From Methanosarcinales archaeon (GTDB lineage: Archaea; Halobacteriota; Methanosarcinia; Methanotrichales; Methanotrichaceae): a DNA stretch of 6,355 nt. The position numbers and the translations under genes were made by a program. Location of the stretch: positions 1-6,355 of the forward strand of contig JAAEEW010000031.1 of the NCBI GenBank assembly GCA_013415595.1, in the 5' to 3' direction. Below the pieces are notes generated by a model. The model was not told where the DNA came from. It saw only the letters and a program-made list of their open reading frames with translations, and ran no database searches. Shown in pieces: positions 1-5,620 of this stretch (the first letter of the stretch is position 1; every line of letters starts with the position of its first letter).

Positions 1-50
1 CAATCTGCATTCCAACACCAGAATTCCGATAAGTCTAATTCCAGCTGCAT

Positions 51-68
51 AGCTACTCCTAAGTAGCT
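51..68. repeat. Perfect inverted repeat just upstream of the transposase start
   Basis: A 7-bp perfect inverted repeat (AGCTACT, 4-nt spacer, AGTAGCT) ends 3 nt before the ATG at 72. In RNA it would form a small hairpin next to the start codon and could limit translation from read-through transcripts, as is known for some insertion sequences. It could also be a remnant of the element's end. No matching inverted copy is seen downstream of the transposase, so I do not call it a terminal inverted repeat. The structure is directly visible; any role is inferred. Confidence 0.5.
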
Positions 69-71
69 AAT

Positions 72-848
72 ATGCGGCTAAAAGTATATAAACTATTCAG
101 TTCCCAACCGACACGACCCGATTGGAAACCGATCCGCAAAATCCTCGATGAGATGTACAACAACAAAACGGAGAGAGGCGGAAGACCAAACTGCGATGTC
201 ATTTTGATGTTCAAGATTCTCATTCTTCAGCAATGGTACGGCCTGAGCGACCTGGAAGTCGAAAGGCAAATGGCGGATCGCATCTCGTTCATGTCGTTCC
301 TCGGTTTTCCAAATCCGTTCCCTGATTCCAGGATAATATGGCTATTCAGGGAACGCATGGCTAGGACTGAAAAAGATGAATTGGTTTGGTCAGAACTTCA
401 AAGACAGCCGGATGCTATGGGTTTACAGGTTAAGCGAGGAACCATCCAGGATGCCACGTTCATTGAGGCTAAACCCTATGACGAAAATGCCAAAACCCGT
501 CACAGCCGAAACGGAAGCTGGGCAAAAATGGGCAATAAAAGTCATTTTGGATTTAAGCTCCATCAGAAAACCGATATCGATTACTGCCTTATTCGTGAAA
601 TCGAAACAACCACGGCAAAAGTCCATGATAGTCAGGTTGATCTATCTATTGAAGGGGAGATCGTACTGAGAGATCGAGGATATTTCGGTGTGCCAGCCAG
701 AGGTGATGACTTCACCATGATGCGCAGGACAACAGATGAACCGCTCAGTGAGCTCAATAAGGAGCGGAACCGGCTGATCAGCAAATTGAGATCGCCGGGC
801 GAGAGGCCTCATGCCGTGATAAAGAGGATTTTCGGAGCGGGAAGAGGA
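72..848 (+). mobile_element. IS5-family insertion sequence remnant, right end missing
   Basis: This is the part of the window that encodes recognisable IS5-family transposase sequence, up to about residue 258 of the ORF. The family normally continues another 30 or more residues past the catalytic Glu and then reaches a terminal inverted repeat. Here the coding sequence instead runs directly into unrelated DUF1670-like sequence, and I find no terminal inverted repeat or target-site duplication. The left limit is set at the start codon because the true left end cannot be located. Base composition is clearly lower in GC than the chromosomal genes that follow, which fits acquired DNA. The right boundary is accurate to perhaps 10-20 bp. 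Confidence 0.7.
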
Positions 849-1130
849 ACCATCCATGATATTGGACCATCAATGACTCATAAGAAGGTGATTATTGCCA
901 AGTTCCTTCTGGGTATTCCGACACCTGATATCGCACGTACGACACAGCATACAGAGGAAGCCTGCGATCGGTACATAAAGGCATTTAAAAAAGTCAGGAT
1001 GTTGTATGAAAAGATGAAGCCGCTAGAAATCGCTCGAATGCTTGAGATGAGCGAGAGGCTGGTAAATGAGTATATTGCATTGATCGAAGAGCAAAGGACT
1101 ATTGGGGGATTAGATATTCATGTTAGCTGA
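72..1130 (+). CDS. IS5-family transposase fused to a DUF1670-like C-terminus
   Basis: 352 codons. Residues ~20-258 match the IS5 transposase pattern: an N-terminal region with GGRPNCDVILMFKILILQQW and DRISFMSFLGFP, then the RNase H-like DDE core. The first Asp is D127 (GTIQDATFIE), followed by the KSHFGFKLH strand, the second Asp D201 (RDRGYFG) and the Glu E244 (SPGERPHAVIKRIF). All three catalytic residues are present. After FGAGR (258) the expected IS5 C-terminus (VTT..RV..K..YNL type) is absent. Residues ~259-345 instead resemble the C-terminal end of DUF1670 proteins (RGTIHDIGPSMTHK, then two helix-turn-helix-like segments with EIARMLEMSERLVNEYI). The frame is open across the junction. 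No Shine-Dalgarno precedes the ATG, and the first ~15 residues do not look like a typical IS5 N-terminus, so the start is uncertain. Loss of the C-terminus and right end suggests the element cannot move by itself. The IS5 identity is firm; the DUF1670 assignment is from memory of the family. Confidence 0.85.
   Translation: MRLKVYKLFSSQPTRPDWKPIRKILDEMYNNKTERGGRPNCDVILMFKILILQQWYGLSDLEVERQMADRISFMSFLGFPNPFPDSRIIWLFRERMARTEKDELVWSELQRQPDAMGLQVKRGTIQDATFIEAKPYDENAKTRHSRNGSWAKMGNKSHFGFKLHQKTDIDYCLIREIETTTAKVHDSQVDLSIEGEIVLRDRGYFGVPARGDDFTMMRRTTDEPLSELNKERNRLISKLRSPGERPHAVIKRIFGAGRGTIHDIGPSMTHKKVIIAKFLLGIPTPDIARTTQHTEEACDRYIKAFKKVRMLYEKMKPLEIARMLEMSERLVNEYIALIEEQRTIGGLDIHVS
846..1130 (+). pseudogene. 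3' remnant of a DUF1670-type gene, read as the tail of the transposase ORF
   Basis: Residues 259-352 of the chimeric ORF begin with GTIHDIGPSMTHKK and continue as a compact, charged, helical region: LLGIPTPDIARTTQHTEEACDRYI and then MKPLEIARMLEMSERLVNEYIALIEEQ. Both segments read like helix-turn-helix units (an 'xxIAxxxxxSxxxVxxYI' pattern). This matches my recollection of the C-terminal portion of DUF1670, a family of unknown function in methanogens and Chloroflexi that is often near transposases. The usual N-terminal several hundred residues are not in the window. Either an IS5 copy inserted into, or recombined with, a DUF1670 gene, or this is a described fusion family. The last ~10 residues (TIGGLDIHVS) are not recognisable and may be out-of-family read-through. 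Confidence 0.55.
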
Positions 1131-1204
1131 ACAGATATCTAGGGAAAGCGACATATGGCGTCATTTGATATCAAGATCTCGATTCGAAGACGTCCGCCTG
1201 ACCT
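1131..1204. other. Junction between the IS/DUF1670 remnant and the glycosyltransferase 3' end
   Basis: A 74-bp convergent gap in which composition changes from the lower-GC mobile region to the GC-rich chromosome. It contains two GATATC copies (one within AGATATCT) but no hairpin terminator, inverted repeat or recognisable element end. The edge of the foreign segment is probably at about 1150-1200. Confidence 0.4.
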
Positions 1205-2359
1205 CTACCCTCCGGCCCGGCGGTACACCTCTACCGTCCGGTCTGCCACCCGATCCCAGTTGAACTCGGCTCCGATGCGCCGGCGTCCCGCACTTGCCAG
1301 CCGCCTCATCTCCCCGGGATCGTCCAGCAGCCGGTTGATGCACCAGGCGATGGACTGCGGCTGGATGTAGGCCAGCAGCCCGTCCTGAAAGTTGTTGATG
1401 ATGCTCACCGCATCCGTGGCCACCACCGGCTTTCCGGCGTCCCAGGCCTCCAGAATCACCACCCCGAAGGGCTCGTTCCGGCTGGGCAGGCACACCAGGT
1501 CACAGGCGTTCATCATCTCCACCTTCTCTGCGGTGGAGGCGTAGCCCGGGAACCGGCAGTACTGCTCCACCCCCAGTTGCCTGGCCCGCTCGGTGCATCC
1601 CCAGCGCATCTCTCCCTCGCCGATGAAGACGAACCTGGCGTTCCAGTGCCGCTGCAGCACCGCCGGGACGGCCTCCACCAGCAGGTCCGGCCCCTTCTGG
1701 TAGCTCATCCGGCCGCAGTAAAGGACCACCGGGTCCAGGGGGTGCAGGCCGTAGCGCTCCTTCACCCTTCCCGGGTCCAGGTTCCGGCGCACTTTGCCCT
1801 CCTGGATGCCGTTAGGAATGATCCAGGTCTTGTATTCCGGAATGGAGAAGACCCGGGCCAGCTCCTCCCTCATGCGGGAGGTGGTGACGATAACCTGGGA
1901 CGACTCGTAGCCTCCCAGCCACTCCCGGTGGGATATCTCCTGGGAGTCCCCCTGGCCGAAATGGTTCCCGTTCCTGCCCCACTTGGTGCTGTGCAGGGTC
2001 AGGACGTTGGGCAGGCCGTGCTCGGCCTTGATGCTGTTCAGGGCCGGGACCGGGTGCCAGTCGTGGCCGTGCAGCACATCGAACCGGCCAAAGAGCCTCT
2101 GCACCGCGTCGAACCGGTCCGCCATGGCCTGACACATGCTGTCCATCTGATGGACCAGATGGCCGCTTTGGTCGTGGTCCACCCGCTGATAGTGCACACC
2201 GTTTATCAGGTCGTAGGGCCCCTGGCCAAACCGGCGGGTGAAGACATGAACCTCGTGGCCCAATCTGGCCAGGGCTTCCGACAGCTCGGAGACGTGAGGG
2301 GCCACCCCTCCCACCTGTATGGAGTACAGGCTCTCCCAGGATAGCATTGCAATTCGCAT
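1205..2359 (-). CDS. GT4-family glycosyltransferase, glycogen synthase-like
   Basis: A 384-residue GT-B glycosyltransferase, predicted cytosolic. It should transfer a sugar from a nucleotide-sugar donor to an acceptor with retention of configuration; the acceptor cannot be read from sequence. N-terminal Rossmann domain: MRIAMLSWES start, the glycine-rich GGVAPHVSELSEALARLGHEVHVFTRR (from residue 17), and HGHDWHPVPALN (about 97-108) as in glycogen/starch synthases. C-terminal domain: CGRMSYQKGPDLLVEA (215-229), IGEGE, and the NEPFGVVILEAW EX7E motif with E296 and E304, followed by GKPVVATDAV. Length is normal for GT4. I chose the ATG at 2359 because a GGAG sits 7 nt upstream and the protein then begins at the first beta strand; a TTG at 2395 would add 12 basic residues (MLILERIIRRKK). 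It converges on the IS remnant and diverges from the transporter. A polysaccharide or glycogen role is an inference. Confidence 0.9.
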   Translation of the reverse strand: MRIAMLSWESLYSIQVGGVAPHVSELSEALARLGHEVHVFTRRFGQGPYDLINGVHYQRVDHDQSGHLVHQMDSMCQAMADRFDAVQRLFGRFDVLHGHDWHPVPALNSIKAEHGLPNVLTLHSTKWGRNGNHFGQGDSQEISHREWLGGYESSQVIVTTSRMREELARVFSIPEYKTWIIPNGIQEGKVRRNLDPGRVKERYGLHPLDPVVLYCGRMSYQKGPDLLVEAVPAVLQRHWNARFVFIGEGEMRWGCTERARQLGVEQYCRFPGYASTAEKVEMMNACDLVCLPSRNEPFGVVILEAWDAGKPVVATDAVSIINNFQDGLLAYIQPQSIAWCINRLLDDPGEMRRLASAGRRRIGAEFNWDRVADRTVEVYRRAGG

Positions 2360-2366
2360 CTTTTTT

Positions 2367-2370
2367 CTCC
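2367..2370 (-). promoter_or_regulatory. Shine-Dalgarno deciding the glycosyltransferase start
   Basis: On the minus strand GGAG lies 7 nt before the ATG at 2359 (GGAGAAAAAAG then ATG). This favours that ATG over the in-frame TTG at 2395, which has no comparable site. It also implies this mRNA has a leader, unlike the transporter and Mo-oxidoreductase genes here. Confidence 0.7.
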
Positions 2371-2395
2371 GGATGATTCTCTCCAATATCAACAA

Positions 2396-2839
2396 CTGAT
2401 TTTTGATTTGATTTCAGACTGTTCGGCCAGGGGGTAAAGACCTGCCATTCCGGCGTACTCAGCAATCCGTGAACGTAAATCCTTCCGATCCTATCAGGGG
2501 ATCGAATCTGAAAGGTTACGCGCTGGACAGAAAAACCCTGGGCCCGTCCTCAACTCTTTTTGTATCCGCTGGCCATTTTGCCCCGGCCTCCTGCATCAAC
2601 CTTTCGGTTCAGGACGGTGACTATGCCGGAGATTTTTGCGCAGTCGATGCCCTCCTCCGGGGCCGGGAGGCAACAATCCTGACGGTCCATCGCCAGCGCC
2701 ACTTCATTCAGGAGACTGTTCCGTCAGGGGAGCGTTCAATCAGAAGACTATTCGATTCTGGAGACTGATTCTGGAGGGCTCCATACCGGAGACGGCTCCA
2801 TCCCGGCTCAGATATCCCGTCCTCTCGATCCAAAATTGC
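2396..2839. other. Long divergent intergenic spacer, no convincing gene
   Basis: This ~440-bp stretch lies between the divergent glycosyltransferase and transporter genes. A plus-strand open frame from GTG 2469 to 2768 (99 codons) crosses it, but its translation matches nothing I know, it has no Shine-Dalgarno, and its composition lacks a protein-like pattern. No tRNA or other RNA family is recognised. An AT-rich stretch at about 2385-2415 may hold the glycosyltransferase promoter, without a clear TATA match. A GC-rich 6-bp hairpin (CCTCCT/GGGAGG) is at 2651-2670, and short direct repeats lie at 2754-2801. The spacer is long for this window and may carry regulatory sites or decayed gene sequence. 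Confidence 0.5.
2754..2801. repeat. Two small direct-repeat pairs upstream of the transporter promoter
   Basis: GATTCTGGAG occurs at 2754-2763 and again at 2767-2776 (13-bp period). GGCTCCAT occurs at 2777-2784 and 2794-2801 (17-bp period). GGAGAC recurs at 2711, 2761 and 2789, within the same ~100 bp. They lie 40-90 bp upstream of the TATA box of the amino-acid transporter, so they could be regulator-binding sites, but this position is the only support. Confidence 0.4.
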
Positions 2840-2849
2840 TTTATTATAT
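2831..2849 (+). promoter_or_regulatory. Archaeal BRE/TATA promoter of the transporter gene
   Basis: TTTATTATAT at 2840-2849 is a good archaeal TATA box, preceded by an A-rich CAAAAT at 2831-2836 in the BRE position. The usual 25-27 bp spacing puts transcription start at about 2870-2874, essentially on the ATG at 2874. No Shine-Dalgarno is present before that ATG. Together these indicate a leaderless or near-leaderless mRNA. Confidence 0.65.
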
Positions 2850-2873
2850 CAACGTCCACATCAGTACTGCAAA

Positions 2874-4145
2874 ATGGTCGATGAACCTGCCCTCAAGCGT
2901 GAGCTGGGGCTGCTGGAGGTCACCCTCTCCGGGGTGGGCATAATTCTTGGCGCCGGGATCTACGCCCTGCTGGGGGAGGCCGCCGCCCTGGCCGGAAACG
3001 CCGTGTGGATCTCCTTTGCCCTGGCCGCCCTGGTGGCCCTGCTTACCGGCCTCAGCTACGCCGAGCTGTCTTCCATGTACCCCCGGGCCTCGGCGGAGTA
3101 CGAGTACACCCTGCAGGCCTTCGGCCGCCGGACAGCCTTCGTTATCGGCTGGCTGATCATCCTCAGCGGAATCATCGGGGCGGCCACCGTCTCCCTGGGC
3201 TTTGCCGCCTACCTCCAGGCCCTGACTGGACTGTGGGAGGTCCCATCAGCCCTGGCTCTGCTGGCCGTGCTCTCCCTCATCCTCTTCGTCGGGATCAGGG
3301 AGTCGGCCTGGGTGGCCATCCTCTTCACCCTGATCGAGGCCTCCGGCCTGGTGACGGTAATCGCTCTGGGCCTGCCCAGGCTTGGCCAGGTGGACTACCT
3401 GGAGACGGCCCAGGGAACGGCAGGGGTCTTTCAGGCCGCCGCCCTGATCTTCTTCGCCTACCAGGGCTTCGAGGAGATGGTCAAGCTCTCGGAGGAGACC
3501 AGGGAGCCGGAGAAGACCATCCCCCGGGCCCTCATCCTGGCGGTCTGTGCCAGCATCGTCCTATACATCGCCGTGGCCCTGACTGCGGTCAGCGTGCTGG
3601 GCTGGCAGGGGCTCGGCCAGTCCCCGGCCCCCTTCGCCGATATCGCCCGGGCCGCCTTCGGAGAGCAGGCCTTCCAGGTCATGGGGATCATCGCCCTCTT
3701 CGCCACCAGCAACACCGTGCTGCTGATGCTCCTGGCCTCGTCCCGGATCACCTACGGCATGGCCTCCTCCGGCTCCCTCCCCCACTCTCTGGCCAGGGTC
3801 CACCCCCGCACCCGCACCCCCGGGCTGGCCATCCTGGCGGCGGCAGTCTTCGCCGGATGCTTCGTATTCCTGGAGGACATCGCCTTCGTGGCCAACGTGA
3901 CCAACTTCACCCTCTTCCTGACCTTCATAACCATCAACGCCGCTTTGATCTTTCTCCGCTTCCGCCAGCCAGAGAATCCCCGGCCCTTCCGGGTGCCCCT
4001 GAACATCGGCCGCCTCCCTCTCCTCCCCCTGGCCGGGATGGCCACCTGCCTGTTCATGATCTCCCAGCTGTCCCTCCCGGTCATGGCTCTGGGCGTCGTT
4101 CTGGCGGTCCTGGGGGCCCTGATCTCCCGGTGGGCCGTCCGCTGA
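2874..4145 (+). CDS. APC-superfamily amino-acid permease
   Basis: A 423-residue polytopic inner-membrane protein of the amino acid-polyamine-organocation superfamily, expected to be a secondary amino-acid transporter. The substrate cannot be assigned. A short cytoplasmic N-terminus (ELKRELGL-like, residues 6-14) leads into TM1 with GVGIILGAGIYALLGEAA (20-37), the unwound substrate-binding helix of the LeuT fold. TM6 carries LIFFAYQGFEEMVKLSEETREPEKTIPRAL (191-220), the classic FxxYxGFE segment and cytoplasmic loop. SSRITYGMASSGSLP (289-303) follows TM8. I count about 12 membrane helices: roughly 18-34, 43-65, 87-115, 124-141, 146-167, 185-200, 217-242, 266-288, 317-333, 340-361, 380-397 and 400-417. 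Length is normal for the compact 12-TM members. The start at 2874 is set by the TATA spacing, and the N-terminus aligns with the family. It diverges from the glycosyltransferase, with no obvious partner gene. Confidence 0.93.
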   Translation: MVDEPALKRELGLLEVTLSGVGIILGAGIYALLGEAAALAGNAVWISFALAALVALLTGLSYAELSSMYPRASAEYEYTLQAFGRRTAFVIGWLIILSGIIGAATVSLGFAAYLQALTGLWEVPSALALLAVLSLILFVGIRESAWVAILFTLIEASGLVTVIALGLPRLGQVDYLETAQGTAGVFQAAALIFFAYQGFEEMVKLSEETREPEKTIPRALILAVCASIVLYIAVALTAVSVLGWQGLGQSPAPFADIARAAFGEQAFQVMGIIALFATSNTVLLMLLASSRITYGMASSGSLPHSLARVHPRTRTPGLAILAAAVFAGCFVFLEDIAFVANVTNFTLFLTFITINAALIFLRFRQPENPRPFRVPLNIGRLPLLPLAGMATCLFMISQLSLPVMALGVVLAVLGALISRWAVR

Positions 4146-4249
4146 CCGGGTCGGTTACGCTTTTCATCTCTCCCGGGCTCCGATGCCCGCCCCTGGAGGG
4201 AGACAGGGGGGTGGGGTCCCTGGCGGGCTGGCGGGCAATGCCCCCGATC
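4146..4249. terminator. Convergent intergenic gap with T-tract and G-rich stretch
   Basis: The transporter (+) and the Mo oxidoreductase (-) end here, 104 bp apart. On the plus strand a modest T-rich element (CTTTTCATCTCT, 4160-4171) shortly after the transporter stop could act as an archaeal oligo-T terminator. At 4198-4235 the plus strand has repeated G runs (GGG, GGGGGG, GGGG, GGG, GGG) that may fold as a weak G-quadruplex. There is no strong hairpin terminator and no oligo-T run for the minus-strand gene. Confidence 0.35.
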
Positions 4250-5242
4250 CTAGCCGAAGGGAAACTCCCCCACCCTGGCGCTGTTGCTGTACCCCCTGCT
4301 CTCCCAGTAGCCCCGGCTCTCCTCATCCAGCACCTCGATGGAGGTGATCCACTTGGCCCACTTGTAGCCATACCGCCCTTTAGCCACCAGCTGCAGGGGA
4401 AAGCCCCTCTCCGGGGGGAGAGTCAGGTCGTTGATCCCGTAGGCCAGGAGGATCTCCTGGTCCTGCAGATAGTCCAGCTCCAGTCCGGTGGAGTAGCCGT
4501 CTGCCGATCGGAAGAGCACGTAGGAGGCCCCGGGGGATAGCCCGGTCAGGTTCAGGAGGTCGGCCACCCGAAACCCGGTCCACTTGGCGTCAAATCCCCA
4601 TCCCTCCACGCAGGGCATGTAGGCCAGCTCCGAGTAGGCCGGAAGCTCCAGGAGCTGATGGTAGCCCAGCTCCATCTCCCTCTCCACCAGGCCCCCAACC
4701 GCCAGCCTGTAACTCTGGCGGTCCAGGTGAATCGTCCCTGAGACGGCGTTGTTGCCCTGGCTGGCCAGGGGCGTCAGGACGACCCCCCGGTACTCCCGGG
4801 CCTCCACCTCCAAAAGCCTGCTGGAGGCCGGCTCCTGGGGGAGCAGGGTGACGTTTCCCTCGTCCGTCTGGCCGCCCTCCAGAGGGGCCTGGCCCAGCAG
4901 CATCAGGACCCCCATGACCAGGGTCACCAGGCCCAGGGCCGCCGCTGCCCGCCCCGCCCGGCAGTGGTCCTGGTGCCTCTTTCTCCTACCTGGAATCCAT
5001 GCGCAAAGGGTGAGGAGCAGAGCCCCCAGGCCGGCCCAGGAGTGAAGGGTGTGAAAATCCAGGGGATAGAATCTGAACTCCCCGGCCTGGAGGTAGCCTA
5101 TCAGCCCCAGGACAGCCAGGGCGATCACAGCCCGCCCGGCCGTCCTGTGCATTCTCCTCCATCCCGGGACCAGGGCCAGGGAAAGGGCCAGGATGGCGGC
5201 CAGAGCCGAAGGGACCCAGTGGAGAATAGAGAAGACCATCAT
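4250..5242 (-). CDS. Membrane-anchored sulfite-oxidase-like molybdopterin oxidoreductase
   Basis: 330 residues in two parts. Residues 1-118 have four predicted helices (about 6-26, 35-52, 63-83, 98-117). Basic loops RRMHR (29-33) and RRKRH (86-90) should face the cytoplasm, which gives an N-out/C-out topology with the catalytic domain outside. Histidines H8, H64 and H67 lie near the outer face, and H32, H90 and H93 near the inner face; heme ligation is possible but unproven. Residues ~145-330 are an oxidoreductase molybdopterin-binding domain of the SUOX/YedY type: MPCVEGWGFDAKWTGFRVADLL with the probable Mo-ligand C211, RSADGYSTGLEL (245-256), and KGRYGYKWAKWITSIEV (288-304), ending with GYWESRGYS. 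No twin-arginine motif is visible. The architecture resembles MsrP/MsrQ (YedYZ) joined in one chain, but the substrate is unknown. The ATG has no Shine-Dalgarno and sits about 30 nt from a TATA element, so it is likely near-leaderless. Confidence 0.85.
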   Translation of the reverse strand: MMVFSILHWVPSALAAILALSLALVPGWRRMHRTAGRAVIALAVLGLIGYLQAGEFRFYPLDFHTLHSWAGLGALLLTLCAWIPGRRKRHQDHCRAGRAAAALGLVTLVMGVLMLLGQAPLEGGQTDEGNVTLLPQEPASSRLLEVEAREYRGVVLTPLASQGNNAVSGTIHLDRQSYRLAVGGLVEREMELGYHQLLELPAYSELAYMPCVEGWGFDAKWTGFRVADLLNLTGLSPGASYVLFRSADGYSTGLELDYLQDQEILLAYGINDLTLPPERGFPLQLVAKGRYGYKWAKWITSIEVLDEESRGYWESRGYSNSARVGEFPFG

Positions 5243-5261
5243 ATGAGCAGGGTCCCTGAAA

Positions 5262-5280
5262 CCATAAATGTTATATGCTT
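5262..5280. promoter_or_regulatory. Shared bidirectional TATA region for rnpB and the Mo oxidoreductase
   Basis: The AT-rich block at 5262-5280 contains TTATAT (5271-5276), centred ~27 bp before the 5' end of RNase P RNA at 5301. The same block read on the minus strand gives CATATAACATTTATG, whose two AT-rich cores are about 25-31 nt from the minus-strand ATG at 5242. Both genes therefore have a TATA element at archaeal spacing inside one 19-bp block, and no other AT-rich candidate exists between them. Transcription start sites are inferred from spacing only. Confidence 0.6.
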
Positions 5281-5300
5281 CAGTTGCCCTCTAGAAAGGG

Positions 5301-5602
5301 CGAGAGAGGAAGGGCGGCTGCCGCTGGCAACTTCTTCGCTGGTGTGGAAAGTCCCTCCACCGCTGGACGCACAGGCATCCGAAAGGGTGCAGGGCGAGAG
5401 CTCTGGCTCTGGCACAGAAACGATACTGCCCTGTGTCAATGCGATGATGCTTCACGGCTGAGGTCGCACAGGAGGCAGATGAAACGGCGAAACCCTGTGG
5501 GTGCAAGCCAAAATAGAGCAATTATGGGGTGTCCAGCCCCGCTCGGGTATGGCGCTAAGCTAAATGCTGCCGAAACAAAAGGGGGCTTACTCTCCTCACT
5601 CG
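5301..5602 (+). ncRNA. rnpB: RNase P RNA, archaeal type
   Basis: The catalytic RNA of RNase P, which matures the 5' ends of tRNA precursors. Conserved blocks appear in the right order. CR-I is GGAAAGUCC at 5346-5354. CR-II is ACAGAAACGAUACUGCC at 5414-5430. CR-III is GAUGAAACGGCGAAACC at about 5478-5494, CR-IV GUGCAAGCCAAAAUAG at about 5501-5516, and CR-V ACAAAAGGGGGCUUAC at 5575-5590. P4 pairs AAGUCCCUC (5349-5357) with GGGGGCUU (5581-5588), leaving the universally conserved bulged U at 5352. P1 pairs 5301-5310 with 5593-5602 (nine base pairs and one A-A mismatch) and fixes both ends; it may extend 1-2 pairs outward. A GGGU at 5545-5548 may be the tRNA-CCA-binding loop. About 302 nt is typical for archaea. 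It diverges from the Mo oxidoreductase gene, and several open frames across it are spurious. Type A rather than type M is likely but was not proven helix by helix. Confidence 0.93.
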
Positions 5603-5620
5603 TCATTATACTCTTTTATG
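5603..5620 (+). terminator. Oligo-T termination region after rnpB
   Basis: Directly after P1 closes, the plus strand reads CATTATACTCTTTTATG, with a T4 run at 5613-5617 and more T-rich tracts downstream (CTCTTTC at 5655 and 5676, TTTCTCTTCAATTCTTTTCC around 5706-5725). Archaeal RNA polymerase terminates at oligo-T tracts without needing a hairpin, so this is the probable 3' end region of the RNase P RNA transcript. Confidence 0.45.

Noticed and set aside
1..66. Open frame from base 1 to a TAG at 64-66 that could be the tail of an upstream gene
   Set aside because: Only 21 codons (QSAFQHQNSDKS...), with no recognisable content. It cannot be told from chance.
1131..1170. GATATC/AGATATCT motifs after the transposase as a possible IS terminal repeat
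   Set aside because: No matching inverted copy is found at the left side of the element, and the IS5 sequence already ends ~280 bp earlier.
1577..2344. A 255-codon plus-strand open frame antisense to the glycosyltransferase
   Set aside because: It is a shadow of the GT4 gene: no family resemblance, no start signals, and low-complexity Val/Gln/His/Pro content.
2360..2395. N-terminal extension of the glycosyltransferase from a TTG at 2395
   Set aside because: The ATG at 2359 has a GGAG at proper spacing and starts the protein at its first beta strand; the 12 extra residues are basic and atypical.
2469..2768. A 99-codon plus-strand open frame in the divergent spacer
   Set aside because: GTG start without Shine-Dalgarno or TATA, no recognisable motif and no hydrophobic or helical pattern. 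Retained only as a remark on the spacer.
3005..4540. A 511-codon plus-strand open frame overlapping the permease in another frame and running into the oxidoreductase gene
   Set aside because: Its translation is a Pro/Gly/Arg/His-rich string typical of a shifted frame in GC-rich DNA. The overlapping frames encode clear protein families.
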